From Paenibacillus graminis (GTDB taxonomy: Bacteria; Bacillota; Bacilli; Paenibacillales; Paenibacillaceae): DNA of 64,000 nt. The stretch is taken from contig NZ_CP009287.1 of assembly GCF_000758705.1 (NCBI RefSeq), forward strand, positions 62,001 to 126,000. The letters are read 5' to 3'. Below are positions 8,516 to 24,661 of this stretch, in pieces. The notes beneath the pieces are model-generated. The model saw only the letters and a list, made by a program, of their open reading frames with translations, was not told where the DNA came from and ran no database searches. How positions within the stretch are numbered: position 1 is the first letter of the stretch; each line of letters starts with the position of its first letter. The translations under genes and the position numbers were made by a program.

Positions 8516-10126
8516 TTGGAAATCATAACAGCGTGGCAGGACTGGGAGCAATGGGCGCAGGAAGAATGGAGCCTACTCCCCCTTATTATACAAACACCGC
8601 AGGACAAGGGGGGATTGCCCGCCTCCTGGATGAAGGCCTGGGAGCTGGCCTCTCCCTATTCAGTGGTACTGGAGAGTGGTAAGGGCGGCCGGTACTCATA
8701 TATTGGCTTACATCCTGTTTCCGTACTGCAAGGGCGGGCAGGTGCAGCCGAAATATACAGCTTCCCGTCAGACGGGGCAGGTAAGGATAAGCCATTGTTA
8801 GAATCGGTACAGGCCGGCACCCCCTTGAAAGTGTTGGAGGCCTGGATGAAGGACTTTACCTCACCGCAGCTACAATCCTCTGGGCTCCCTCCGTTTATCG
8901 GTGGCTGTCTTGGATTTCTGAGCTATGATGTGGTTCGTTCTCTGGAGAAGCTGCCTGTTTGGGCTAAGGATGATCCGGGGTTTCCCGATTACCTCTTCAT
9001 GAGACTGGAAGAGCTGTGGATCTATGACCACCAGGAGGACATGCTCTACTGCACAGTCCATGTGCCTGTGCCTGTTGCTGCGCAATCATCTGGTCCCGCC
9101 GAACTAAAAGACCTGTACCGGAAGGCTTTCCTGCGGGCTGAGCAGATGCTGGAACAGTGGAGGCTAATCTCTGCTGCACCTGGGACTTCTGAAAGCGGCA
9201 CTGCCGAGGCCGCCGCAACGGCAGCCCATAGCGATGTTTCCGGCCAATGGCCGGGCATGACTTCCGCCTTCTCGCCAGAGCAATTTCAGCAGGCAGTCCG
9301 TGAGGTCCAGGAATACATCCGCCAAGGAGATGTATTCCAGGTGAACCTGTCGCTGCGCCAGGAGGCCCAGCTGAAATCCTCGCCGGAGGATGTGTATGAA
9401 TGGCTGCGCAAGCTCAACCCGTCCCCGTACATGGGGCTGCTGCGCTCCCCCGGCTTCGCCCTCGCCAGCGCTTCGCCCGAGCTGCTCGTCAAGCTGCACG
9501 GGGACAAGGTCAGCGCCCGCCCCATTGCCGGTACCCGGCGCCGGGGCCTGACTCCCGCGGAGGACGCCGCCATGGAGGCGGAGCTGCGCGGGAGCGAGAA
9601 GGAGATCGCCGAGCATATTATGCTTGTCGATCTGGAGCGCAACGACATCGGCCGTGTCGCTGCTTATGGGACGGTCAGCGTGCCGGAGCTGCTGACCGTG
9701 GAGCGATACTCGCATGTGATGCATCTCGTCTCGCAGGTGGAGGGCACCGTCGCGCCCGGCAAAGGCGCTTACGATGTCATGGCCGCCTTGTTCCCCGGCG
9801 GCACCATCACCGGTGCGCCTAAGGTGCGCACCATGGAGATCATCGAGGAGCTTGAGCCCGTGCGGCGCGGACCATATACTGGATCGATGGGCTGGATTGA
9901 CTATAACGGCAATATGGAATTAAATATTATTATACGGACACTGGCGGTGAAGGACGGAATAGGCTATATCCAGACAGGTGCGGGCATTGTGATTGATTCA
10001 GACCCGTACCGGGAATACCGGGAATGCCACAATAAAGCCAAAGCCGTAGTGAAGGCGGTTCTCTGCAGCGAATACCAGCAGGAATCGCGTGCCACCGGCG
10101 GCGCCGAAGGAGGAGCAACATTATGA
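8516..10126 (+). CDS. pabB: Aminodeoxychorismate synthase component I (PabB; anthranilate synthase-like)
   Basis: This chorismate-binding subunit converts chorismate, with ammonia supplied by PabA, to 4-amino-4-deoxychorismate for folate. It has the N-terminal half-domain with [12 protein letters not shown] and the C-terminal chorismate domain with [40 protein letters not shown] and [14 protein letters not shown]. TrpE shares these motifs; the folate context (pabA, pabC, folP) favours PabB. A TTG start at 8516 is chosen because AGGGGG lies 6 bases before it; ATG 8510 touches the SD, and an upstream TTG at 8459 would give 555 residues. The stretch 9420-9880 is clearly richer in G+C than its flanks. 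The stop overlaps pabA (ATGA). Confidence 0.9.
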   Translation: MEIITAWQDWEQWAQEEWSLLPLIIQTPQDKGGLPASWMKAWELASPYSVVLESGKGGRYSYIGLHPVSVLQGRAGAAEIYSFPSDGAGKDKPLLESVQAGTPLKVLEAWMKDFTSPQLQSSGLPPFIGGCLGFLSYDVVRSLEKLPVWAKDDPGFPDYLFMRLEELWIYDHQEDMLYCTVHVPVPVAAQSSGPAELKDLYRKAFLRAEQMLEQWRLISAAPGTSESGTAEAAATAAHSDVSGQWPGMTSAFSPEQFQQAVREVQEYIRQGDVFQVNLSLRQEAQLKSSPEDVYEWLRKLNPSPYMGLLRSPGFALASASPELLVKLHGDKVSARPIAGTRRRGLTPAEDAAMEAELRGSEKEIAEHIMLVDLERNDIGRVAAYGTVSVPELLTVERYSHVMHLVSQVEGTVAPGKGAYDVMAALFPGGTITGAPKVRTMEIIEELEPVRRGPYTGSMGWIDYNGNMELNIIIRTLAVKDGIGYIQTGAGIVIDSDPYREYRECHNKAKAVVKAVLCSEYQQESRATGGAEGGATL

Positions 10127-10704
10127 TCTTGGTTATCGATAATTACGATTCCTTTACGTACAACCTGGTGCAGTATCTCGGGGAGCTTGGGGAGGAAGTC
10201 CAGGTATCCCGCAACGATGAGATTACCATTGAGGAGATTGAGGCGCTTGCACCGGATCATATTCTGATTTCTCCAGGGCCCTGCACACCGAATGAAGCGG
10301 GGATAAGCCTTGCGCTGATTCAGCATTTCAAGGGAATTATCCCGATTTTTGGCGTCTGTCTGGGCCATCAAGCCATTGGACAGGCCTTCGGAGGCAATGT
10401 CATTCGGGCGGAGCGCCTGATGCATGGCAAAACCTCGCCAATCCACCACAACGGAACCTCTGTATTCGAAGGACTGGAGTCTCCGTTCACCGCGACCCGC
10501 TATCATTCACTGATCGTGGAGCGTGAAAGTTTGCCTGACTGCCTGGAGATCACAGCGGAAACGGCTGAAGGCGAAATTATGGCGTTGCGCCATAAGGAAT
10601 ATCCGATTGAAGGCGTGCAGTTCCATCCTGAATCGATTATTACCAATCATGGGCATACCATGCTGCGTAATTTTCTGAAACGGAGAGCCGGAGAACCGGT
10701 ATGA
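10123..10704 (+). CDS. pabA: Aminodeoxychorismate/anthranilate synthase glutamine amidotransferase
   Basis: This class I glutamine amidotransferase feeds ammonia to PabB and, in Bacillus, is shared with TrpE. The N-terminus [20 protein letters not shown] is the family signature. The oxyanion loop [12 protein letters not shown] is present, the catalytic Cys is in [15 protein letters not shown], and the His/Glu pair is in GVQFHPESI near residue 170. The length of 193 residues is normal. Its ATG overlaps the pabB stop, and its own stop overlaps the pabC start, so the three are translationally coupled. Confidence 0.95.
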   Translation: MILVIDNYDSFTYNLVQYLGELGEEVQVSRNDEITIEEIEALAPDHILISPGPCTPNEAGISLALIQHFKGIIPIFGVCLGHQAIGQAFGGNVIRAERLMHGKTSPIHHNGTSVFEGLESPFTATRYHSLIVERESLPDCLEITAETAEGEIMALRHKEYPIEGVQFHPESIITNHGHTMLRNFLKRRAGEPV

Positions 10705-11582
10705 ATTATATTGGATTCAACCACCAGGTAGTTGATGCGAAAGATGCCGTGATTTCCGCTCTGGATCACGGCTTTTTGTACGGTATGGGCCTCTTTGAGA
10801 CTTTCCGGACGTACAAAGGGGAACCGTTTCTGCTGCAGCGCCACATAGGCAGACTGGCAGAGGGCTGCAGACAGCTTGGGATTCCTTTTACAGAAGACAC
10901 TTTTCGGCTGCGCGGCTGGATTCAGCATGTAATGGGCAAAAATGAATTACAGGAAGCCTATATCCGTTACACCGTAACAGCCGGTGAAGATATTCTGGGT
11001 TTGCCGGCAGGCGAGTACAGCCATCCCAATCATTTGCTCTACATCAAGGAGCTGCCGCGTCTTCCGGGTACTCTCTACCATGAAGGGAAAGGCCTGCAAT
11101 TGTTGAACCTGCCGCGTAATACACCGGAGGGGCCGGTACGCTTCAAGTCGCTGCATTATATGAACAACATACTCGCGAAGCGTGAATTGGCAGGTTATGC
11201 TTCGGCAGCATACGGTGCCGAAGGGCTGATGCTGACTCGGCAAGGCGAGATTGCCGAGGGCATTGTCAGCAATGTGTTTTTTATCAAGAATAACATCCTT
11301 TATACGCCAGACGTCGCAACAGGCATCCTGCCGGGAATTACCCGGGAAATGGTACTGGAGCTCGCACATGCAGCCGGATTGCAGACTGAGGAAGGCATGT
11401 ACAGGTGGGAACAGCTTACAGAAGCGGACGAGATCTTTCTCACCAATTCGGTACAGGAGATTGTGCCGGTTACCGCACTATGGCGTGTAAATGATCGGCA
11501 GACTGTAAGCGACGGATGCTGTGGAAGACTTACGGCGCTGCTGCTGGAAGCATATAGGGAAAGGACGGGATTGCCGGAATGA
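10701..11582 (+). CDS. pabC: 4-amino-4-deoxychorismate lyase (class IV aminotransferase fold)
   Basis: PabC is a PLP-dependent lyase that releases pyruvate from aminodeoxychorismate, giving p-aminobenzoate. The class IV fold shows in [19 protein letters not shown] at about residues 23-41, [15 protein letters not shown] with the likely PLP lysine near 150, EGIVSNVFF and the phosphate cup [29 protein letters not shown] near the end is also typical. Branched-chain or D-amino-acid aminotransferases share this fold, but position between pabA and folP fixes the role. It overlaps both neighbours by 4 bases. Confidence 0.93.
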   Translation: MNYIGFNHQVVDAKDAVISALDHGFLYGMGLFETFRTYKGEPFLLQRHIGRLAEGCRQLGIPFTEDTFRLRGWIQHVMGKNELQEAYIRYTVTAGEDILGLPAGEYSHPNHLLYIKELPRLPGTLYHEGKGLQLLNLPRNTPEGPVRFKSLHYMNNILAKRELAGYASAAYGAEGLMLTRQGEIAEGIVSNVFFIKNNILYTPDVATGILPGITREMVLELAHAAGLQTEEGMYRWEQLTEADEIFLTNSVQEIVPVTALWRVNDRQTVSDGCCGRLTALLLEAYRERTGLPE

Positions 11583-12436
11583 GACCCTTGATATACAAAC
11601 GGAACTACCGCCTGGGGGCAGCGGAACTGATACTGGGTGAACGAACACTGATTATGGGCATCCTGAACGTCACCCCGGACTCATTTTCCGATGGTGGATT
11701 GTGGGCTGAACCGGAAAAGGCTGTAGAACATGCTTTGCAAATGGCGGCGGAGGGTGCCGATATTATTGACATTGGCGGTGAATCAACGCGTCCCGGCCAT
11801 CAGCCGGTAGGTCTGGAAGACGAACTGGCCCGCGTGCTGCCTGTCATTGAGAGCATTCACCGTGCCGCTCCTCAGCTGCCGTTATCAATCGACACCTATA
11901 AGGCGGAGGTGGCCCGTCAGGCTGTTCAGGCAGGTGCTCATATTATTAATGATGTCTGGGGCGCCAAAGCTGATCCCGATATGGCGGCTGTAGCTGCGGA
12001 AGCGGGCTGTCCGATTATTTTGATGCACAACCGCCTTGAGCGTAATTACCGGGAGCTGGTCAGTGACATGTGTGCTGATCTTGAAGAAAGCGTGAATCTG
12101 GCATTGGCCGCGGGAGTGAAGCCGGAGAACATCATTCTTGATCCCGGAATCGGTTTTGCCAAGGACTATGCAGAGAATCTACAGGCCATGATGAATTTGG
12201 ACCGGCTGACAGAGCTTGGATATCCTCTCCTGCTCGCTACCTCCCGCAAAAAATTCATTCGTACCGTCCTGGATCTTCCGCCGGATGATGTAGTGGAAGG
12301 CACGGCCGCCACCGTGGCATTCGGAATTGCCCAAGGGTGCCAAATTGTGCGGGTACACGATGTCGCCAGGATTAAGCGGACTGTACAGATGTGCGATGCC
12401 ATGCTTTATGCTGCATCACCATTAGCGCTTGAATAA
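11579..12436 (+). CDS. folP: Dihydropteroate synthase
   Basis: FolP, the sulfonamide target, joins p-aminobenzoate to 6-hydroxymethyl-dihydropterin pyrophosphate. The first family motif is MGILNVTPDSFSDGG (about residues 26-40) and the second is DIIDIGGESTRPGH. Further along are SIDTYKAEVA, INDVWGAKAD, DPGIGFAKD, LATSRKKFI with the conserved Arg/Lys pair, and GTAATVAFG. The length of 285 residues is normal. The gene begins inside the last codons of pabC. FolB and FolK follow, so the operon runs from chorismate to the pterin-PABA condensation. No folE is visible in the window. Confidence 0.96.
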   Translation: MRPLIYKRNYRLGAAELILGERTLIMGILNVTPDSFSDGGLWAEPEKAVEHALQMAAEGADIIDIGGESTRPGHQPVGLEDELARVLPVIESIHRAAPQLPLSIDTYKAEVARQAVQAGAHIINDVWGAKADPDMAAVAAEAGCPIILMHNRLERNYRELVSDMCADLEESVNLALAAGVKPENIILDPGIGFAKDYAENLQAMMNLDRLTELGYPLLLATSRKKFIRTVLDLPPDDVVEGTAATVAFGIAQGCQIVRVHDVARIKRTVQMCDAMLYAASPLALE

Positions 12437-12486
12437 AAAATGATTTATCAGAGCGAAAATTAGATTTCAGAAGGCAGGGAACCCGC

Positions 12487-12849
12487 ATGGATAGAATGAC
12501 ACTGCACCGTATGGAGTACTATGGTTATCACGGAGTGTTTGAAGAGGAGCGCAAGCTTGGCCAGCGCTTTTACGTTGACTTGGAGCTTGAGCTTGATCTG
12601 CAGGCTGCTGGCCGCAGTGATGATCTTACTCTTACCGTAAATTATGCCGAAGTGCACTTCCTCGTTAAAAAAATTGTCGAAACAAAATCATTTAAACTCA
12701 TAGAAGCTTTGGCTGAATATATTGCATCCTCGTTACTGGACACTTATACTGTTATCAATGCAGTAACGGTGAAGGTGACCAAGCCGCATCCGCCGTTCGA
12801 CATTCACTTTCAGGGAGTGACCGTAGAACTGCGCAGAACCAGAAAGTGA
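12487..12849 (+). CDS. folB: Dihydroneopterin aldolase
   Basis: FolB cleaves 7,8-dihydroneopterin to 6-hydroxymethyl-dihydropterin and glycolaldehyde. At 120 residues it has the normal size. YYGYHGVFEEERKLGQRFYVDLEL at residues 11-34 includes the catalytic Glu of the GxxxEE motif, TVNYAEV is at about 54-60, and the Lys in VTKPHPP near the C-terminus matches the active-site lysine. It starts 50 bases after folP, behind AAGGCAGGG, and is 10 bases ahead of folK. The small tunnelling-fold enzyme works as an octamer in known cases. Confidence 0.95.
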   Translation: MDRMTLHRMEYYGYHGVFEEERKLGQRFYVDLELELDLQAAGRSDDLTLTVNYAEVHFLVKKIVETKSFKLIEALAEYIASSLLDTYTVINAVTVKVTKPHPPFDIHFQGVTVELRRTRK

Positions 12850-12859
12850 GAACTCTGTA

Positions 12860-13411
12860 ATGACCATACATTCTACCTCTGAGGCATCAGAGGCTTATAT
12901 TGCTTTAGGGGCTAATTTGGGTGACCGTGAGGGAACCCTGAAAGAAGCATTGAACAGACTGAATCAGCATGCCGGGATTGAAGTGGTCCGCTGTTCAAGT
13001 GTGTACGAAACGGAACCAGTCGGTTATCTGGACCAGCCGCAGTTTTTGAATATGGCGGCAGTCCTCCGCACTACCCTTGCGCCGGAGGCGCTGCTTCACG
13101 AGATGCTGGACATCGAAAGTCAACTGGGCCGTGTCCGGGATGTTCGTTATGGGCCTAGAACGGTTGATTTAGATTTGTTGTGGGTGGAGAATCAGAGCTT
13201 CGATACGACCGATTTAACACTGCCGCATCCGCGGATGCTGGAGCGGGCATTTGTGCTGATTCCACTGAATGATGTCGTACCACAGAGTGAAGAGTCTCCC
13301 GGACTCCGGCAGTTTATAACAGCAGCGCTACAAGACATTGACGGAAGGGAAGGAATTCGCTTGTGGACAACAAACGTATGGGACGGCGGGTCAGGGCATT
13401 CCGGAAGCTGA
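12860..13411 (+). CDS. folK: 2-amino-4-hydroxy-6-hydroxymethyldihydropteridine pyrophosphokinase
   Basis: FolK pyrophosphorylates hydroxymethyl-dihydropterin with ATP, making the FolP substrate. The family signature is clear: YIALGANLGDR at residues 12-22, YETEPVGYLDQPQFLN near 50-65 and RYGPRTVDLDLLW at about 95-108, which contains the Mg-binding Asp pair, followed by LPHPRMLERAFVLIPL. The length of 183 residues is slightly above the usual 160-175 because of a C-terminal extension. That extension overlaps the GTG start of the next small gene by 49 bases. Confidence 0.95.
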   Translation: MTIHSTSEASEAYIALGANLGDREGTLKEALNRLNQHAGIEVVRCSSVYETEPVGYLDQPQFLNMAAVLRTTLAPEALLHEMLDIESQLGRVRDVRYGPRTVDLDLLWVENQSFDTTDLTLPHPRMLERAFVLIPLNDVVPQSEESPGLRQFITAALQDIDGREGIRLWTTNVWDGGSGHSGS

Positions 13412-13572
13412 AGGGATACACTCAGCAGGAACTGGCGGATTCTGTCGGAATATCCTTGGCTGTGCTTGGCGCAGTAGAGAGGGGCAACAGACGTTTGGAA
13501 GATCAAATTTTAAATAAAATTGCGGACGTTCTTGGAGTTGCTGTCGACGAATTAGCCAACCCCTCAACCTGA
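13363..13572 (+). CDS. Small XRE-family helix-turn-helix protein (YazB-like)
   Basis: A 69-residue protein that is almost entirely one Cro/C1 HTH domain: GRRVRAFRKLKGYTQQELA, then DSVGISLAVLGAVERGNRRL, then a C-terminal helix with VLGVAVDELANPS. The GTG start at 13363 has GGGAAGGA about 8 bases upstream and lies inside folK, so its expression depends on the folate operon. B. subtilis has yazB in the same place, which supports a real gene. Its targets are unknown; regulation of the operon itself is a guess. Confidence 0.85.
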   Translation: MDNKRMGRRVRAFRKLKGYTQQELADSVGISLAVLGAVERGNRRLEDQILNKIADVLGVAVDELANPST

Positions 13573-13621
13573 GGGAACGTTAGTATAGATTCAATAAATG
13601 GGTTAAGGAAGTGAACACAAC

Positions 13622-14638
13622 ATGCTGAAGATTGGCGGCATTGAGATGAAGAACCAGGTCGTGCTGGCACCTATGGCCGGCGTGTGCAATCCGGCATTTC
13701 GTCTGATTGCCAAAGAATTTGGAACCGGCCTGGTTTGCGCCGAAATGGTCAGCGATAAGGCGATTTTGCACGGCAACCGGCGTACGCGGGAGATGCTGTT
13801 TGTGGATGAACGGGAGAAGCCGCTGAGTCTGCAAATATTCGGCGGTGACCGGGAGTCCCTGGTAGAAGCGGCTAAGGTCGTGGATAAAGAGACAAATGCC
13901 GATATTATTGACATTAATATGGGCTGTCCTGTTCCTAAAGTGACCAAATGCGACGCGGGAGCGCGCTGGCTGCTGAATCCCGACAAAATCTACGAGATGG
14001 TGTCTGCAGTCGTTGACGCCGTAGATAAGCCGGTAACCGTAAAAATGCGGATTGGCTGGGACAGTGAGCATATTTTTGTTGAGGACAATGCGCGTGCCGT
14101 CGAGCGTGCCGGGGGCCAGGCCGTGAGTGTTCATGGCCGGACCCGCGAGCAGCTCTACACCGGTCATGCCGATTGGAAGTACATCCGTATGGCCAAAGAG
14201 GCAGTTTCAATTCCGGTTATCGGCAATGGGGATGTAAATACGCCGGAGGATGCGCGGGCGATGCTGGACCAGACCGGCTGCGACGGTGTCATGATTGGAC
14301 GGGGCGCTTTGGGCAATCCATGGATGCTGTACCGTACAATTCAGTACCTGAATACAGGTGAGCTGATCCCTGAGCCTGGTCCGGAGGAAAAGATCAAAGT
14401 AGCCATTCTTCATATGGACCGTCTGATTAGCCTGAAGGGTGAAGTGGTGGCTGTCCGGGAAATGCGCAAACATCTGGCCTGGTATTTGAAAGGCATGAAG
14501 GCCGCTGCCCGTGTGAAGGATGTCATTATGGAAGAAACCAAGCGTGATGAAATGGTGCGGATATTGAACCAATTTGTCACACAGCTTAAGGACGAGGAAG
14601 AGCAGGAAGGCCTTAATTCCTCGCTGACTGCGGTTTAA
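13622..14638 (+). CDS. dusB: tRNA-dihydrouridine synthase B
   Basis: DusB is an FMN-dependent enzyme that reduces uridines in the tRNA D-loop with NADPH. The TIM-barrel domain begins with [20 protein letters not shown]. The catalytic Cys is in [16 protein letters not shown] near residue 103. [14 protein letters not shown] is near 160, and [11 protein letters not shown] and [14 protein letters not shown] form the FMN phosphate site. The helical tRNA-binding domain follows with [12 protein letters not shown]. The length of 338 residues is normal. It sits 49 bases downstream of the XRE gene, as yacF does in B. subtilis. Confidence 0.94.
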   Translation: MLKIGGIEMKNQVVLAPMAGVCNPAFRLIAKEFGTGLVCAEMVSDKAILHGNRRTREMLFVDEREKPLSLQIFGGDRESLVEAAKVVDKETNADIIDINMGCPVPKVTKCDAGARWLLNPDKIYEMVSAVVDAVDKPVTVKMRIGWDSEHIFVEDNARAVERAGGQAVSVHGRTREQLYTGHADWKYIRMAKEAVSIPVIGNGDVNTPEDARAMLDQTGCDGVMIGRGALGNPWMLYRTIQYLNTGELIPEPGPEEKIKVAILHMDRLISLKGEVVAVREMRKHLAWYLKGMKAAARVKDVIMEETKRDEMVRILNQFVTQLKDEEEQEGLNSSLTAV

Positions 14639-14691
14639 ACACAGAAACTCCTGCCTTTTTGCATAACACACGAACATTATATGGGGCATCA

Positions 14692-14720
14692 TTGACATTT
14701 TGTAGCGGTTCCAATATAAT
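14692..14720 (+). promoter_or_regulatory. Consensus sigma-A promoter for greA
   Basis: TTGACA (14692-14697), exactly 17 bp, then TATAAT (14715-14720): a perfect consensus promoter. It leaves a leader of about 110 bases before the greA ATG. Confidence 0.9.
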
Positions 14721-14762
14721 TTCACAGTATAAAATCGCCGTTACAGCAGTGGCAATGCAGAA

Positions 14763-14781
14763 GGAGGGTTCTGATCCCTCC
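14763..14781 (+). other. Hairpin in the greA leader
   Basis: GGAGGG pairs with CCCTCC around a 7-base loop, without a T tract. It would hide an SD-like GGAGGG. Its role is unknown. In E. coli the greA leader makes attenuated RNAs, which is only an analogy. Confidence 0.4.
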
Positions 14782-14839
14782 AGATTCGCATATAGTATGG
14801 TGTTTTCAATAAATGTATACGACAGGAGAATCGGTTGAG

Positions 14840-15319
14840 ATGAGCGATAAAGAAGTCATTCTTACACCGGACGGACTTAAGCGTCTGGAAGAAGAACTGG
14901 AGACCCTCAAATCCGTAAAACGCCGTGAGGTCGCCGAACGGATCAAAGTGGCAATTGGCTACGGAGATATCAGTGAGAACTCGGAATATGAAGACGCGAA
15001 GAACGAGCAGGCTTTCATAGAAGGCCGTATTATTACATTGGAAAAAATGCTCCGTAATGCGCGTATCATCAACAGCGACGAAATCGTTACCGATGTGGTG
15101 AGCATTGGGGTTACCGTAAGCGTCGAGGACTTGGAATATGGCGACGTGATGGAATATACGATTGTGGGTACCGCCGAATCCGATCCGCTTAATAATAAGA
15201 TTTCGAACGAAAGTCCGGTAGGCCGGGCCATTATTGGTAAGAAGATTGGCACCATTGTTGATGTTAGTGTTCCTGCAGGCGTCATTCAATATAAAATTCT
15301 TGATATTAGAATGAAGTAA
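14840..15319 (+). CDS. greA: Transcript cleavage factor GreA
   Basis: GreA enters the RNA polymerase secondary channel and stimulates cleavage of backtracked RNA. From the ATG at 14840 the protein has 159 residues, the usual size. The N-terminal coiled coil starts at [17 protein letters not shown] and contains [17 protein letters not shown] with the acidic tip Asp/Glu pair. The C-terminal FKBP-like domain has the [18 protein letters not shown] motif. An upstream in-frame ATG at 14813 is rejected because it has no ribosome site, while GGAGAA lies 9 bases before 14840. The gene has a perfect promoter and its own terminator. Confidence 0.96.
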   Translation: MSDKEVILTPDGLKRLEEELETLKSVKRREVAERIKVAIGYGDISENSEYEDAKNEQAFIEGRIITLEKMLRNARIINSDEIVTDVVSIGVTVSVEDLEYGDVMEYTIVGTAESDPLNNKISNESPVGRAIIGKKIGTIVDVSVPAGVIQYKILDIRMK

Positions 15320-15345
15320 TAGGTACCAATAAGGAATAAGTCAAG

Positions 15346-15370
15346 AAAGCTTCCTTAGGGAAGCTTTTTT
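15346..15370 (+). terminator. Terminator after greA
   Basis: AAAGCTTCC pairs with GGAAGCTTT around a TTAG loop, with a T tract at the end. Confidence 0.88.
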
Positions 15371-15465
15371 CACAAACACATACAGCTTCTATTTGTACGG
15401 GAACGGGCTGTCCTCTTGCATAGGGACGGAACCGTTTCTTCTTGTGTAGTTGACAGAGTGAGTAA

Positions 15466-16998
<1,533 letters not shown>

Positions 16999-17016
16999 TT
17001 TCTAGGCTCCCATCAG

Positions 17017-17064
17017 ATCTTGAGGGAACTGCGAGGATGTAGTTCCCTCAAGATTTATGATTTT
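17017..17064 (+). terminator. Terminator after lysS
   Basis: A 14-bp perfect stem (17017-17030 with 17041-17054) contains CTTGAGGGAACT and its complement. It is followed by a T-rich but interrupted tail. Confidence 0.8.
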
Positions 17065-17083
17065 AAGATTTGAAAAATAATGC

Positions 17084-17112
17084 TTGCAATGAATCTCTAT
17101 ACATGGTATATT
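17084..17112 (+). promoter_or_regulatory. rRNA operon promoter P1
   Basis: TTGCAA (17084-17089), 17 bp, TATATT (17107-17112). Confidence 0.75.
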
Positions 17113-17168
17113 CTTATTCCGGCCAAGAAATCTAAACGCCGAGCTCGATAAGAAGTTAAAAAAAGAGC

Positions 17169-17197
17169 TTGCATTAATCGGTCGAACATGATATATT
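17169..17197 (+). promoter_or_regulatory. rRNA operon promoter P2
   Basis: TTGCAT (17169-17174), 17 bp, TATATT (17192-17197). It lies 85 bp after P1 with the same geometry. A boxA-like CTTTGAAAACTGAAC segment follows at about 17246-17260 in the leader, as in other Bacillales rRNA operons. Confidence 0.75.
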
Positions 17198-17360
17198 ATA
17201 AGAGTTGCTGGTGACGAGATAATCGACACCGACGACGAGCTTGATCTTTGAAAACTGAACAACGAGTGAGTGGGATTTCACGTAAGTGAGATCCAAATTA
17301 GAGAATATTTTATTCTCGTCAGATGTTTCAAAATGAGCAATCGCTCTTTCTAAATACCAA

Positions 17361-22093
<4,733 letters not shown>

Positions 22094-22169
22094 AAAATAA
22101 AACGCAGATTCGTTTCGGATTCAGTTTTCAGGAATCAAATTCCTGAAGCATTTACGCTGTAAATGCCCG

Positions 22170-22286
22170 TTTGGTGGCGATAGCGGAGGGGTTCCACGCG
22201 TACCCATCCCGAACACGACCGTTAAGCCCTCCAGCGCCGATGGTACTTGGACCGAAGGGTCCTGGGAGAGTAGGACGCCGCCAAGC
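22170..22286 (+). rRNA. rrf: 5S ribosomal RNA
   Basis: A 117-base gene from TTTGGTGGCGATAGCGGAGG to GGACGCCGCCAAGC. It contains the loop CCCATCCCGAACACG and the paired ends TTGGTGGC/GCCGCCAA. It closes the operon 76 bases after the 23S. Confidence 0.96.
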
Positions 22287-22291
22287 ACATG

Positions 22292-22325
22292 AAGCCATTG
22301 TTGAGCAATCGACAGTGGCTTTTTT
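22292..22325 (+). terminator. Terminator of the rRNA operon
   Basis: AAGCCATTG pairs with CAGTGGCTT (one G-U pair) and is followed by TTTTTGTTGTTTTTT. Confidence 0.88.
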
Positions 22326-22340
22326 GTTGTTTTTTGAAAT

Positions 22341-22445
22341 TATACAATGTCCAAAAGTGTGGATTCCCTGGAATTTTCAGATAATATAGCCGGTGTAGGA
22401 GGAATGGGCTCCACCAGCGGAATGAAGCGGACAGAGGGTCTTATT
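22341..22445 (+). repeat. Dispersed intergenic repeat, copy A
   Basis: The segment after the rRNA terminator shares its layout with 57458-57560: TATACAATG(T/C)CC at the left end, then 55-58 bases later TAGGAGG, TGGGCTCCA(C/T)CAGCG, AATGAA and CGGA. The two copies are intergenic, on the same strand and just after a terminator. The element may continue to about 22680, where the minus strand has a 60-codon open frame (22491-22673) that I do not accept as a gene. No transposase and no clear inverted ends are seen. Confidence 0.65.
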
Positions 22446-22878
22446 TTGCGAAAAAGCCTGCGTTTCTGGGGGATACGGACTCAGGAGTCCTTATGTCGTT
22501 CGATCGAGCCCGGAATAAGGGGGGAAACAGCGGAATCTCGGTCCGTTAGTCTGCGGAATGGAGAAATTTGACTCCATAAGGGCTTTCCTGTCCGTAACAA
22601 CCATGGATAGTGCGGATAGATCGTGAAGGGGTTCATAACGTCGGCTGAGGGACCCACCGAAATCGCAGCTCAAGTTGTTATTTAGCTGCCAGGGTGATGT
22701 TGTGTATTGTGAATGCTGATAGATAAGACCCTGCTTGCTGCATCATTTGCAGATGCCGTAAAGAGAGCCAGTGAGTTCGGAGATTAATTCCAACTGTCCT
22801 CTCCAAACGGACTTTCATCCAAGAATTCGCTTACTCGGCAACTGTTTTTGGAATAACTTCTCCCCTGATGTAATATTC

Positions 22879-22907
22879 TTGACAGGCTAAAAACCCTTTG
22901 CTAAGAT
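22879..22907 (+). promoter_or_regulatory. Sigma-A promoter for guaB
   Basis: TTGACA (22879-22884), 17 bp, TAAGAT (22902-22907). A leader of about 165 bases follows. Confidence 0.8.
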
Positions 22908-22974
22908 GGCAATAATATATTTTTGGACAAGCATCTCAAACCTTAACTGAAGATACGAAAACGTGCAGCGTACA

Positions 22975-23009
22975 AGTCTTTCCCGGTGTCTGCCGGGTAT
23001 GGACTTTAA
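22975..23009 (+). other. Structured element in the guaB leader
   Basis: CCCGG (22982-22986) pairs with CCGGG (22993-22997), and the flanking AAGTC/GGACTT can extend the stem. There is no T tract and no match to the purine riboswitch core. Its function is unknown. Confidence 0.35.
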
Positions 23010-23052
23010 CTCTGGTTTCTTCATTTATAAAGTTTGCAGGCGTTTAGAATAA

Positions 23053-24537
<1,485 letters not shown>

Positions 24538-24563
24538 TACAAGTTGAATGATATTTTAAGGGC

Positions 24564-24600
24564 AGACAGGACGAATTTCGTCCTGTCTGTCTTTTTTTGC
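24564..24600 (+). terminator. Terminator after guaB
   Basis: CAGACAGGACGAA pairs with TTCGTCCTGTCTG and is followed by seven T residues. Confidence 0.93.
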
Positions 24601-24661
24601 AGGTACCCCTGTGTTAGAATAGAACAAGCAATGGATATGAGGGCAAAAGGAGAGTAAATCA

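Noticed and set aside
22491..22673. 60-codon open frame on the minus strand in the repeat region
   Set aside because: It lies in the tail of the dispersed repeat, lacks a ribosome site and shows no protein pattern.
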